This document shows, one piece after another, positions 11,373 through 21,732 of a stretch of 64,000 bases of DNA. The notes below the pieces were generated by a model. The model was not told the origin of the DNA and did not search any database. It saw nothing but the letters and a program-made list of their open reading frames with translations. A program made the position numbers and the translations under genes. Every line of letters starts with the position of its first letter. The stretch's first letter is position 1. This DNA is from Sepiola atlantica. Taxonomy: Eukaryota > Mollusca > Cephalopoda > Sepiida > Sepiolidae. The DNA lies in NCBI GenBank assembly GCA_963556195.1, contig OY744544.1:50071825-50135824 (forward strand), given 5' to 3'.

Positions 11373-11900
11373 TTATGTGTAATTAAGGATATTTAGGGAG
11401 GTTAGTAGGGATTTAGCCTCATTGTTAATGCTATTCAAGATGTTACTAGAAGTAGTTTTATAGGATTTCCTCAATTCTTTATAGATTAAACTTTTGTATT
11501 CAGAATATTTCAATTTGTAGAAGTTTTTTGTTTTATCTGCAGGGACCATGATGCCAGGGTGTTTTTTGATCTTGTTTGTGAAATTGTTGATTTTTTTTGA
11601 TAAAGGGGTTGGAGTGTTTATTGTGTTTTTTGAATTGGACACGTCTAATTAGGTTGAATAAGTCATTTTCGAAATTGTTGAGGTGCTCATTTTGCTTAGG
11701 AAAAGAAGATGTTTTAGACCGTACCTGGATGCAGTAATCACTTCCAATCTTTTTAGTTCCCTGGAAGAGTTCATGGGGAGTGCTAATCCATTATGTTTTG
11801 GAGATGAAATGTAATGTCCGCCATTTTTCTGGTTGTTGTATTTGGAGTTTAAGTCATGGCGGAACGCCCTCCATCTTACGTTTGTTATAAACTTTTTCAC
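11373..11900 (-). pseudogene. N-terminal region of Penelope-like element 1
   Basis: Two fragments in different contexts (11373-11642 and 11649-11900) belong to the region before reverse transcriptase. The first carries GIMVPADKTKNFYKL, the PADKT block preserved in many Penelope-like proteins. The second begins FITNVRWRAF, another block of this family, and then degenerates. No start codon can be defined and the usual longer N terminus is missing, consistent with 5' truncation at about 11930. Confidence 0.7.
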
Positions 11901-11937
11901 GGATTGTATGAGCTTACAAATGTAAGCTTCATTAGAA

Positions 11938-11964
11938 GGGTTAGGGTTAGGGTTAGGGTTGGGG
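11938..11964 (+). repeat. Interstitial telomere-type repeat (TTAGGG)n
   Basis: GGG is followed by three TTAGGG units and one TTGGGG. The array is short (about 4.5 units) and sits immediately beyond the 5' limit of Penelope-like element 1. TTAGGG is the metazoan telomere repeat. Confidence 0.9.
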
Positions 11965-12048
11965 TATGTTTTTAGCTGAGAGTGGAAGAAATTTCACAAA
12001 ATAGGAGAAAACACTCAACTTTGTAGGAGCTTGAAGTAGAATCAAATA

Positions 12049-12265
12049 AAACTGTGTTTCTCGCTTTATTGCAGATCATAATATTGTTAATAACTTCAAT
12101 GATATACATCGCACAAGTTTTTAATTTTGCACACTGAAAGAGTGCTCCTAAGTAGGTAAGATACCAAAATATTTTGCAAATCTATACTATATTTCTAAAG
12201 TTATAGACATTTATGTATTTGTTAGTCATTATTACTGTTTCTCGCTTTATTGCAGGTTTGTTAAA
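12049..12265. repeat. Left terminal inverted repeat of the Tc1 element
   Basis: Starts AAACTGTGTTTCTCGC and matches the reverse complement of 13427-13642 with few differences over about 217 bases. The outer transposase-site motif is at 12051-12074 and the inner copy at about 12234-12255. Confidence 0.9.
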
Positions 12266-12300
12266 ATACAGTATGAACTGTATTTTAACAAACCTGCAAT
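12249..12300. repeat. Perfect 24-bp palindrome inside the left end
   Basis: Bases 12249-12272 are exactly complementary to 12277-12300 with the loop ATGA. The left arm overlaps the inner motif of the left inverted repeat, so the motif is duplicated in inverted order here. The right end of the element has no equivalent. It lies beyond the 3' end of the transposase frame. Confidence 0.9.
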
Positions 12301-12455
12301 AAAAAAAAAACCTGTGATACAATTTTTTTTACTTATCAGGGTTAAATATTTTAATCATTAAAATCATAATTAACAATATGAATGAAATGTAAGGAAGAAA
12401 TCATCAGATATGCATCACAAAATTGAATCATTTATCAACAAATCTCGCATTTCTT

Positions 12456-13427
12456 TAAATTAATCTCTGCAGCTTCCCATCAACAGATGAAGTCAATCTG
12501 TTGATTTGGGAAGGTGTTATGCTACTAGCAACATCAGCAATTTTATTCCAGATGTAAATTATTGTCCTCCTTCATAAAACTTCCTCTTTAAAATTGACCA
12601 GAGCTGCTCGATCGGGGTTAAGTCAGGAGAACAAGGCGGCCAAGTCATGAGACTCTCTCCCTTGATGCCCAGAGATGCGAGGAAGGTAGTCGTAGCCTTT
12701 GCTGCATTAGATGGGGCATTGTCGTGCATAAAAATCAGTTGACGTAGACGAAGTAACGGCAGGTCGTCCAGTCAAGGTGACAAATGCTCATCTGAGAACG
12801 ATATGTATGCTTGGCTTGTGAATTTCACACCCTCTGGCACTCGGAAAGGTCCAATTAATTTATCACCTATGACACCCGCCCAAAACATAACTCCCCCCGC
12901 CACCTTGTTGGCGACGAACGCGATGTGAGATAGTAGCTCCGGTAGGACGCCAAACTTTCGCACATCCATCCGGACCATCAAGTGTGGCTCTAGCTTCATC
13001 TGTGAATAGAACCTGTTGGAAGTCCGTTTTCATGTATTTTTCTGCCCACACAATGCGTTTTCCCTTATGGGTTTTGTTCAAAGGAAGACCTGGAAATGGG
13101 CTTCATGTTCCTGGCCATCTCATTACAGACACTGCATTTGGTATTCCTGAGCATTGGAACAACGCCAGCTTTGCCAAAAATGGAGGCGCTAGTGCCATTT
13201 GATTCTCTAATGATCTGTCTGCGTATTTTTCGCATATCGCGAGGGGAAATGCTCCTTCTTGTACCCTTATCTTTCCTTGGTGCAGTGTTGGGCTTCTCCA
13301 CAAAAGAAACCATGGGTCTCTTATCCCTTCCCAGTTTCTTGGCTAAATTAAGAAGTGTCAGTCCTTCTGCAAGGCCAGCTACAATCCTTTGCATTTCAGT
13401 AGCAGTCAAACGTCGATTTTTTAGCAT
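12456..13427 (-). pseudogene. Tc1-like DD37E transposase, frameshifted
   Basis: A real ATG at 13427 begins MLKNRRLTATEMQRI, the helix-turn-helix DNA-binding part; it lies exactly at the inner edge of the right inverted repeat. The catalytic domain follows: the first aspartate in VLFTDEARATLDG (about 13005), the second in FMHDNAPS (about 12725) and the glutamate in SPDLTPIEQLW (about 12610). Counting the codons gives 37 residues between the second aspartate and the glutamate, hence DD37E rather than the DD34E of classical Tc1. The C terminus ends near 12456. Frameshifts near 13070, 12990, 12780 and 12570 make it a pseudogene. Total length of about 324 codons is normal for the family. In life it would cut and paste the element at TA sites. 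Confidence 0.85.
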
Positions 13428-13642
13428 TTTTACAAACCTGCAAATAAGCGAAAAACTGAAAGTGGCTAACAAATGCATAAATGTCTATAACTTTAAAAAT
13501 ATGGTATAGATTTGCAAAATATTTTGGTATCTTATCTACTTAGGAGCACTCTTTCAGTGTGCAAAATTTTAAACTTGTGCGATTCATGTTATTGAAGTTA
13601 TTAACAATATTATGATCTGCAATAAAGCGAGAAACACAGTTT
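13427..13642. repeat. Right terminal inverted repeat of the Tc1 element
   Basis: This is the reverse complement of the left repeat with scattered substitutions. The inner motif copy is at about 13437-13458 and the outer one at 13617-13640. The transposase start codon abuts its inner edge. Confidence 0.9.
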
Positions 13643-14123
13643 ATATATATATATAATTTCATAAAGGATCAGCATATGGAGATAGCCGTGTATTCATCGC
13701 TGTCACTTCAGAACATGCCACAATGCAATTTAGATAAGTTCAGTATAGAAACACCTGTGATTTTACGTAGCATCAAACAAAGTATCGTGAATCGTTTAAG
13801 TTTTACCAAACACAAAGTAAATGTTTTGTGATTTCTAAACCTAAATAAACTGAAATAAACGGATAAATGCGAAACTGTTAAATGTTCATTAGTACAAACG
13901 GGGTGTGTGTGTATGGTTGCTTAGTATAATGGATGAGTTGTATTCCATAGAACTGGCTATGACTAGTTGTAGTTTTATCAAGTCACTTTTTTTCGCTTAC
14001 GCAGTGGGAAATGCATGATCCAAAACTTCTCTTCCAGCTATAAATACTTTAGTTGCTTGTGTTCAACAAATCATATCTTTTCAAATAACCATTTTTCAAT
14101 TGCGACCTGACAATATTAGTGCC
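13643..14123. other. Non-coding spacer
   Basis: A short TA run follows the Tc1 element. No gene or repeat could be recognised between the Tc1 right end and the left LTR. Confidence 0.5.
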
Positions 14124-14294
14124 TGTTATGAAAATATTTATAAAAACTATTATTGTATTATTATGTTTGGTCAGTGGTAATACTGCCCAGCGTCATTGTC
14201 GCCATACTTTATTGTAATTGTGTACTAATGCATATATTTGTTATTATTGCAGTTTTCTTTGGATCTGAGTTGTCTTAGTTGTTTCCTTACCACA
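14124..14294 (+). repeat. Left LTR of Gypsy element A
   Basis: About 171 bp, TGTTATGAAAATATTTAT at the start and CCACA at the end. It aligns with the right LTR apart from a shortened region at about 14190-14225 where the right LTR has a hairpin. Confidence 0.75.
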
Positions 14295-14343
14295 ATTTAT
14301 TGTAGTTTATCCTACAGGCCTGGTCTGGTGGACGATCGAACTA

Positions 14344-15235
14344 TGGAGCGTCTGTTGAAGCCTGATCTATTGGAGGTCGATCCCAGTTCACTGAAGGCTG
14401 CCGTGGAGTGAAAGCATTGGATAAAGACGTTTGACAACATTATTCACTGTGTCTGTTCGATTACGTCGGGGGGAAGTGTCACCATCAACAAATTGACTTT
14501 TCTCACAAACTATGTTTCTCCAGAGGTCGATCTTTGTATATCAGAATGCATTACGAATAATGAAGCAATCAAGTTAGTCAAATATATTAAACTAAAAAAT
14601 GAAGTGTTTGCTCGTCATCTCCTGGCTACCCGTCGTCAGCATAGCGAATAAACTTTGGATTCTTATTTGCAGTCCCTAAACGTTTTAAGTAAAGATTGCA
14701 ATTTTCAGTCTGTCACTGCCAGCCAGTACAGAGAGGAATCAGTTCGTGATGCCTTTATTAGTGGTTTGCAGTTCTCTCAAATTAAACAACGCTTTCTGGA
14801 AAACAAAACATTAGATTTATCCATAATTTTTGATCAGGCTTGAGCCTTGGAATCTGCCCAGAAAAGCACTGAGCTTCCAAATACAGTAAGTGCACATATT
14901 GAACAGATGGAAGATCCTATTTATGTTTTGCCAGAGGTTGCTCCTGCGGTTGATGCAGCTAGTGCACCTGCAACTAAGTGTTATTTCTGTGGCTATTCAA
15001 AACACCTTAGAGCTAAATGTCTTGCTCGGGATTCATTGTGTCATAAATGGCACAATCAGGGTCATTCTGCGAAGATTTGCCGTGCTACCCCTTCCTCTGT
15101 AAGGAATGTTTGTGTATTTGCAAATGCCAAGAATGACCCTATTTTTCTTGCTGCAATGACATCAGCAGATGCTCCTTCACCCTTTTCCGAGGCAGTTATC
15201 AAGATTTTTAAATGGTGCCAAAGTAAATGGGTTAA
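14344..15235 (+). pseudogene. gag remnant of Gypsy element A
   Basis: Starting from an ATG at about 14344, the frame encodes a gag-like protein with stop codons at about 14409, 14649 and 14841. The C-terminal part has two CCHC-type zinc knuckles, CYFCGYSKHLRAKC (about 14979-15020) and CHKWHNQGHSAKIC (about 15039-15080). The first knuckle keeps C, C, H and C; the second has lost its second cysteine (CHKWHN). The protein would form the particle and bind the RNA. Early stops mean no full product. Confidence 0.75.
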
Positions 15236-15640
15236 TTGATCGCACATGTATTAAAAGTTTTGTGCACCCAGATGTTGCTAAAATGCATGCTTTGAAAATA
15301 CACCCAGTGCATAGTGATGACTCTATGGCATCTTCTTCTTTATCTGTGGACACTGAAGAGCTTTGTAAAGTGGATTTAAAGGTCGAAGGTCAAACTTATG
15401 ATGGATTCAGACTGACATATTTCCAAATCTTTGTAGTGATGTTTTACTTACATAAATTGGTAACTGTGAATTATGGTGGCGAGTTACCACTCATAGTTGT
15501 GGGTGGTTTAAATACTATTGAAGTTGAACCTCCAAAGATATTTAATAACTTAACACCTGATGGTTTTCCTGTTGCCACTAGCTCGCGACGTTATTCTTTT
15601 CCAGAGACTACTATAAAAAAGAATCATCGAACGTAGTAAC
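15236..15640 (+). pseudogene. Protease region remnant of Gypsy element A
   Basis: The frame at 15169-15636 begins with a retropepsin-like trace, NGLIDRTCIKSFVHP. The expected D-S/T-G active-site triad reads D-R-T, so the protease would be inactive. The rest matches the spacer before reverse transcriptase and keeps no clear motif. Confidence 0.55.
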
Positions 15641-16140
15641 TCCCATGGAGAGCACAAAAAGTTTGTAGTGAAGAGTGAAGCACACAAGACTCGCCTGCCC
15701 ATTGATTACTTGACGACGATGAACAAATCTACTCTACTTGACAGTTATCCATTACCTCGCATTGATGAAATTGCAAGTAAAATAGAAGAATATAGAATAT
15801 TTAGAACTATAGATTTAAAGAGTGCCTACCACCAGATCCCTATTAAACTGGAAGATAGGCCCTATACAGCTTTCCAACCAGACTGAGGACTTTATCAGTT
15901 TACACGAATACCATTTGGTGTTACGAATGGTGTCGCCTGTTCTCAAAGAATAATGGATTCTATTATTAAAGATGAGAAACTGAGTGCCACATTTGCATAT
16001 TTAGACGACATAACAATTTGCGGTATGACAAAAGAAGATCATGACGTCACTCTGAAGAAATTCCTGGACACAGCTAAAAGACGAGGTATTATTTACAATA
16101 CGGAGAAATGTATATTTTAAATAAAGTCCTTTAATATTTA
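15641..16140 (+). pseudogene. Reverse transcriptase remnant of Gypsy element A
   Basis: SYPLPRIDEIASKI (about 15740) and FRTIDLKSAYHQIPI (about 15800) hold the first catalytic aspartate. A stop at 15883 is followed by LYQFTRIPFGVTNG (about 15890) and ATFAYLDDITI (about 15990), the YLDD box. Another stop comes at about 16117. The order and motifs are those of Ty3/Gypsy polymerases. Confidence 0.85.
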
Positions 16141-16187
16141 TGGACATATCATTTAAAATGGTGAATTGAGACCAGATCCTAAGCGTC

Positions 16188-17081
16188 TTGAACCGTTTCG
16201 CGACTTACCTCTGCATACAAACCAAAAAAACATTGTTACGAACCCTACGCAAGAGGTGGATAGTAAATTACTCTAGTAAAGTTCATCCACTGAGTTCAAT
16301 TACCACTTCCCTTGTTACTAAGGAAGCTAGAGAAACATTCTATAAACTGAGAAGAGATATAGAGAATTCTGTTGTAAGGGCAGTTGATGAATCAATTCCA
16401 TTTGAATTAGAGACTGATACATCTGAATCTGCTATAGCAGCAGTGTTAAATCAGCAAGGCCGCCATGTTGCATTCTTTTCTAGAACTCTACAAGGATCTG
16501 TAAAACAGTTATTATGAATTCGATATAGTTTACCGTCCTGGTGAATTAAATATTCCTCCGGATGCCTTCTCTAGTTCATATTGCGGTGCTACCGATACTC
16601 ATTCTGATGAATCTTTATACATCCTTCATGAAGTACTGTGTCATCCGGGAGTGACTAGATTATATCATTTTGTTTACCTTACTCTGTAGGTGCTGTGAAG
16701 AGAGTTATTGCTTCATGCAAGGCCTGTGCCGAATGTAAACCAGTTTTTGGTAAAATTTGTAATGCTAGGCTAATGAAAGCTACTCAACCCTTTGGACGAT
16801 TAAACATAGATGTTAAAAGACCTATTCTTAGTAATAACAACAATATATATTTCCTCAATATTATTGATGAATATTCAAGGTTCCCATTTGTATTCCATTG
16901 TAGTAATGTTTCTACGGCAATGGTCATTCAATGTCAATTATTTTATATATTTGGTATGCCTTCTTATATCCACTCAAATTGTGGTTCTGCTTTTACTTGT
17001 AATGGTATAGTATGTAGTAAAATTCCTTCCTATAATCCAGAAGGGAATGGTCAGGTTAAAAGGTATAATAGTATTATTTAG
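16188..17081 (+). pseudogene. RNase H and integrase remnants of Gypsy element A
   Basis: FELETDTSESAIAAVLNQQG (about 16410) is the first aspartate block of RNase H; the rest of that domain is largely deleted by about 16520. Integrase follows: CKACAECK (about 16725) is the cysteine pair of the zinc-binding domain, LNIDVKRPI (about 16800) holds the first catalytic aspartate, and YNPEGNGQVKRYN (about 17030) corresponds to the block with the catalytic glutamate, where lysine replaces it. The second aspartate site reads IHSNCGSAF, with asparagine in its place. Integrase is therefore dead at two of three catalytic positions. Confidence 0.8.
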
Positions 17082-17093
17082 AGGGCAATAACA

Positions 17094-17591
17094 ATGACAC
17101 AAACATCTAGGAAATTACCTGTGAAATGTTGGCAATCTGTATTGCCGGATGCTTTGCATTCTATTAGGACATTGTTGTCAAAATTAGCGAATGTTACTGA
17201 AACACTGTTTAATTATGCACGTAGATTCTCTGTACTTTCTTGGTTGTCTGAAGCTGGATCAGTCCTATTGAAGAAATATGCCCGAACTTCTAAATATGAC
17301 CCTCTGGTTTATGAGGTGGAACTATTGCAGGCGAATCTTAATTATGCCCATGTTAGATATCCAGATGGTAGAGAGTCCACTGTTTCTGTAAAGCACCTGG
17401 CTATCTGTGAGTCGCCTCTTAATGTTGACCATTCTAATTCTGATTGTATGAATTTATTTCCGAGTGGTTCTCCTGGAACATCTATTGAAGTTGTCTCAGA
17501 GTCTACCTCAACGCAAATAGATGAGCACACGGTACTTGTTCTAAAAAGATCTGGGCGTACTGTTAAGCCTCCTGATGGACCGGATTTGTAG
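17094..17591 (+). pseudogene. Integrase C-terminal region of Gypsy element A
   Basis: This 165-codon frame follows a stop at 17079-17081. It keeps the C-terminal part of pol, with a YDPLVYEVELLQ and ARVRYPDGRE-like block (here AHVRYPDGRES, about 17345) and a serine-rich tail ending just before the polypurine tract. Such tails link integrase to DNA or chromatin. It ends at TAG 17589-17591. Confidence 0.65.
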
Positions 17592-17661
17592 TTTAAATGA
17601 TTTACAGTATTTGTATGTACTTGCAGTTTATTGACTAATTATAAATTAATAAGGGGGAAAA

Positions 17662-17883
17662 TGTTATGAAAGTATTAATACAAACTATTATTGTACTTTT
17701 ATGTTTAGTCAGTGACAACACAGGTAATTGTCGTCATACAATAAAGTATGACGACAATTACGTTGGACAGTGTTATACTGATGCATATATTTGTTATTAT
17801 TGTAGTGTTTTGGTGAAGGATTTGAACTCTAATAAAACCTATCCTTGGGTCTAAGTTATCTGAGTTGTTTTTTTTTTACAACA
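17662..17883 (+). repeat. Right LTR of Gypsy element A
   Basis: About 222 bp, starting TGTTATGAAAGTATTAATAC and ending ACAACA. It holds a perfect 16-bp hairpin (17724-17761) with AATAAA in its loop, and a second AATAAA at about 17831. Confidence 0.8.
17724..17761. repeat. LTR hairpin with AATAAA loop
   Basis: GTAATTGTCGTCATAC (17724-17739) and GTATGACGACAATTAC (17746-17761) pair perfectly around the loop AATAAA (17740-17745), a polyadenylation-signal sequence. In the left LTR the loop reads TTTATT, i.e. the reverse complement. Confidence 0.9.
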
Positions 17884-18991
17884 GTGTCGTTCATGATTCA
17901 GCTTATTTTTGAGGGGTTAATTCTTTATTTTTTTCCGGTCATATTTGTTCTTTCTTCTCTTTCATTTATTCTGTCTGTCTTTCTGTCATACCAGAATTTC
18001 CATTCATTCATAGATAGTTCATACACTGTTCCATTCGTTATTTTAATGTTCTTATTTTCACTTTTCTAACTTAGTGTTTCTTACTTTTAGTCTTTCTGTT
18101 ATTTGTATACAGCATTTCCGCTTTATCTTTCGTAAGACAATATTTTAGTCTTCATTTCGTCGTCGTATTTCGGCTTTCTTTTCTCTCTTTTATTTTCTCC
18201 CTATCTTTATTCGTTTCTCCTTTTTAGACCCTTTAATCCTTTCTTTGTCATCTGTTTTTCGTTTTCTTCTTTGTTCGTTTTCCTTTCTTTCGTTATTTCT
18301 TACTTGAACTCTCATTCAACTTTTTACTTCTTTTGTGTATTATCTTTTATCGTTATGCTCCTTTAACATCACCCGAAACACAGATAACCGGAAGGAGCAT
18401 AAATATGACTGCCAGCCACAACCTCATCGATGACACTGATTTGATTTGAATAGCCAATCACGTGCGTCACCATTCCCTCCCTGCTTCTCAACACCATCCA
18501 CTGTGCCTACTGTAACAGCGTACGTGTTGCGAGTACGTTTACGACTATTCTAATAGACAAATGATATCAACACCATTAAAAAACAGTTTTATCAATCCTG
18601 ACTTAAGACAAATCGCAGATTCATCAATTAAATGTTTTTGTTTTGTTTAGATAAGCTTAATGAGTAAAAGAGTAAATCACTTCTCTGATTATAAACAAAC
18701 ACCGTTCTGTTCTTTTGCGATATATCAAACCTTTGAGATAGCAGGATTCAAGCTGGTATGTGTTGAAGGTTACAGGTGAACCAAGTTCGAATTTTGTTGA
18801 GAGCAATTGGCGGTTTATTTACTTACCCTTATTCGAAGCTAATATTAACGAACGGCAAACTCTTTATTTTCAGTAATGCAAAATCAAATATGTACTTGAA
18901 GAATTGTATATTGGTTAATGGTGAGAACTGACACAGACATAGACATATAACTCGCACCAATGTTTGATAAATTAGTTTTAAGATCGTCCAA

Positions 18992-18994
<3 letters not shown>
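17884..18994. other. Non-coding stretch, pyrimidine-rich at first
   Basis: From 17890 to 18360 the plus strand is rich in T and C (TTTC and TCTT runs). The rest shows no repeat or gene that I recognise. The short open frames are low complexity. Confidence 0.5.

Positions 18995-19061
<67 letters not shown>
18995..19061. repeat. (TA)n microsatellite
   Basis: Uninterrupted TA repeats, flanked on both sides by AATTA, directly before a duplicated segment. Confidence 0.9.
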
Positions 19062-19065
<4 letters not shown>

Positions 19066-19610
19066 CAATATTGTTTTATAAATATTACATTTCTTTAGCC
19101 AACAAACACTAGTATTTAATACTTTTTTACAATCATCAGTGTAGGAAATGTTAATTTATTCTGGTCTAATGATTCGAACCCAGTCACAAAGTCAACTTGG
19201 CGCTTTTACATATAAGCCTCAATTAATCGACATGGAAAGAATGGAATTTAAAGTCTATGACTGTCAAATCGGCGGCCATAAACAGCAAGCAGTCAGATAG
19301 TGTTCAACTTGCTGTAAACAAAAACTTAGCGCCGTTGTATGACTGCTTGTTTATAAATATACTCAGACACATATCCTTGTATTTAAGAGAGCGATAACAA
19401 TATGTTTTAAATAAATATTAATTATTTTTACCCACAGACACTAATGTTTCGTGCAATCATCGGTGTAGGAAAAGTTAATTACTTCTACTTTAGATTCGAA
19501 CCCAGTCACAGAATCACCTTCATCTCGTTTCTTTAGGCAACTATTAATCAACATGAAAATAAGGGAATTTAAAGTCTACAAATGTCAAGCTCTATAGACC
19601 GATTTAATAA
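19062..19610. repeat. Diverged tandem duplication of about 330 bp
   Basis: The parts at about 19066-19270 and 19395-19595 share ordered words: ACAATATGTTTTA/ACAATATTGTTTTA, AATCATCxGTGTAGGAAA, GATTCGAACCCAGTCACA and GGAATTTAAAGTCTA. GATTCGAACCC is the reverse complement of a pol III B box, present in both copies, which may point to a minus-strand SINE. No A box at tRNA distance was evident. Confidence 0.65.
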
Positions 19611-20178
19611 AACTAAATAAGCAAAGCAGAACATATTCCAGTAATTTTAAATAAACAAAAAAAAATAATAATAACAAAAAAAATACAAAATGAAGAAATA
19701 ATTAGTGAGAGATAAAATAAATAATTAATTAAACTAACAATTAAATAAACAGACAAAGATTACCCATTTAACAAATAATATTATATATGAACATGAGGAT
19801 TCTTAAATGGCTTAAACATTGTTTAAAAACTGTCTACGTGTGCTGTCGTGTTATGGCCGTGCGGTCCTGTTATAAGTATGGCAGTCATCTTGAATGTATT
19901 CTTTCCCGTAGATGGATTGAACTTGTTTTCTTTTTTCAGAAAAGGAGGATCGCCCTAAATTATCAACATATGTTCTACCATTCCCGATTTTGTCAATATT
20001 TTAACAGATATTATGTATGAAAGATTTGTTGGAAAAAATAGATAATTGTCAAAATTAATGTCTTCGATTGTTTGTCTTTGTTCATCCTCTCTTTCACCAT
20101 TCCGGTTTTCTGCATTGCGGTCAGTTTTCATATTTATTTAGCAGCAATGCGTCAAGAAAACTACAATCTCCCTCTTTA

Positions 20179-20188
<10 letters not shown>
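19611..20188. other. AT-rich non-coding stretch
   Basis: No gene, RNA or repeat is recognisable. An adenine-rich run lies at 19640-19740. Confidence 0.5.
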
Positions 20189-20211
<23 letters not shown>

Positions 20212-20214
20212 CTA

Positions 20215-20297
<83 letters not shown>
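20189..20297. repeat. (TA)n microsatellite with a TCTA interruption
   Basis: TCTC repeats pass into TA repeats, interrupted at about 20211-20219 by TCTATCTA. All long tyrosine/isoleucine frames here are repeat translation. Confidence 0.9.
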
Positions 20298-20301
<4 letters not shown>

Positions 20302-20586
20302 GCCGGGCACTCTAAGTGAGTATAATAACAAGAAGTACAAATAGCTTCATGCAAAAATCCAAACACTAGTTTGTTGATTACTTTAACTGCTTGTGTAAAT
20401 TTAGCCACCGACTCGCTATTTACAAAGTTTAATTCCTCTTTAATTATTAGCTAATTCCCTATGGGGTAACGCTCTTGATCGGAGTTCGCGCCCGCCGACC
20501 GTTGAGAATTAGCTTCCTGCACTGAAGATTGTGTTAACATGAAACATCGATGTCTGTAGGTAATAAATAATTAATATTTATTTATA

Positions 20587-20637
<51 letters not shown>

Positions 20638-21643
20638 AATAGTCGTCCAAGGCTATAGCAATGCGATGTGGTTGCCGTGAGATGGAAAAGTGAAAAGAAA
20701 TAAACGCAGGGAGAGAGTGAAACTCAAAACGATTTATTAATAATTTCACGAAAACTGATTAAATACCAAATAGTATTTTTTTTTTGGTAAGTAACAGATC
20801 GGCAAAGGGTAATCTTAAATTTTCGTAAGAACAACTTTCATTATCAGAAGACAACAATAGAAGACCGGGAGGGTCGGAAAAACGTGAAAAAACCGGTGTC
20901 AGATCATCGTATTACAGGGGAAAACAATTGGCAGTAGGAACGCAGAAAACGTCAAAATTCCATTAAGCAATCATATAACTAAGGTTAAAACATTATAAAC
21001 ATTAGTTTAGTAATATACCAATTTTTTTTTTTTTAATTTTATTATGTTTCATTTTACATGACTCATCAATCTTTATTTATTTATTTATTTATTTATTTAT
21101 TTTTTTTTTTTTCATTTATTCTCTTCAAATCTAAATTTAAATTTACTGTCAAAGGGAGATAACTTATTCTAAATAATATATTCAGACTTTAGAAATGAGA
21201 TTGGAAACTTGAGAAGGAATTTGAGTTGTGAAGTGGATAAAAGCCAAGGATGGGACCTTTTTTTTTTTATTAGCAGGGGAAGGGGGGGAATAAGAAGAGA
21301 GAGGATTATAAAAAAAAAAAAAGTAAGTAAGTTGTGGGTGGGAGTGTGAGGAGGTGGGAGTGTGAGGATGTAAGAATCAGAGGATGAAGGGAGATGACAA
21401 CTCGAATCTGTTATTCAAGGCAGGGCGAAATTTAGAGATTAGGATAGCTTCCGAAATTCGAAGATATATATATAACATTTACACAATTATTTGACCATCA
21501 CAAAAACCATTGGTGTTATCTAGCAAGTGAATGCCAAACACGGAAAGTTGTTTTTCAGAAGGAAGTGCAGAAAGATATTTGCAAAACTATAAGTCTACTG
21601 CGATATAGTATTTACAAGCTGGGAGGTTTGGTCTAGGCTAAGG

Positions 21644-21646
<3 letters not shown>
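20298..21646. other. Non-coding stretch with (TA)n at 20591-20634
   Basis: No gene is recognisable. The segment holds a TA tract (20591-20634), TTTA repeats (21071-21102) and purine-rich runs (21270-21400). The part from 20640 to 21640 may be an inserted element, since both sides are TA tracts, but I see no terminal repeat or coding motif. Confidence 0.45.

Positions 21647-21731
<85 letters not shown>
21647..21731. repeat. (TA)n microsatellite
   Basis: TA repeats run directly into a Helitron-like 3' end (minus strand). Confidence 0.9.

Positions 21732-21732
<1 letters not shown>

Larger units (their letters stand above)
9600..11930 (-). mobile_element. Penelope-like element 1, decayed and 5' truncated
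   Basis: On the minus strand a series of fragments runs in the order expected for a Penelope-like retroelement: an N-terminal RWRAF motif (about 11870), a PADKT motif (about 11540), reverse transcriptase (10591-11139), an IWFYPPY-type motif with a KMSYSKMPN motif (about 10270-10130), and a degraded GIY-YIG region (about 9690-10010). Multiple stops and frameshifts break it. The 5' side ends close to a TTAGGG block and the 3' side lies next to the Helitron at 8955-9579. This family differs from the second Penelope-like element at 47481-51456. Confidence 0.8.
12049..13642 (-). mobile_element. Tc1-like transposon with long IR/DR-type ends
   Basis: The element is about 1.6 kb, bounded by long inverted repeats (12049-12265 and about 13427-13642) and flanked by TA on the left and a TA tract on the right, as expected for TA target duplication. 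It encodes one minus-strand transposase with frameshifts. Each repeat contains two copies of an ACTG(TG)TTTCTCGCTTTATTGCAG-type motif, one at the tip and one about 183 bp inward. That is the IR/DR layout known from Sleeping Beauty-like Tc1 elements. Confidence 0.9.
14124..17883 (+). mobile_element. Ty3/Gypsy-type LTR retrotransposon A, decayed
   Basis: Two related LTRs begin TGTTATGAAA and end in CA. A polypurine tract AAGGGGGAAAA (17651-17661) directly precedes the right LTR. Between them gag, protease, reverse transcriptase, RNase H and integrase remnants follow in Ty3/Gypsy order on the plus strand, with many stops. Possible 5-bp target copies are GTGCC (14119-14123) and GTGTC (17884-17888), one mismatch. 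At 3.76 kb it is shorter than a full element, with deletions mainly in RNase H and integrase. Confidence 0.85.

Noticed and set aside
13096..13509. 137-codon plus-strand open frame
   Set aside because: Shadow of the minus-strand Tc1 transposase; no domain on this strand.
20440..20520. Possible tRNA-like segment (GAGTTCGCGCCC as a B box)
   Set aside because: The candidate A box is too close and no cloverleaf arms pair; composition alone could give it.
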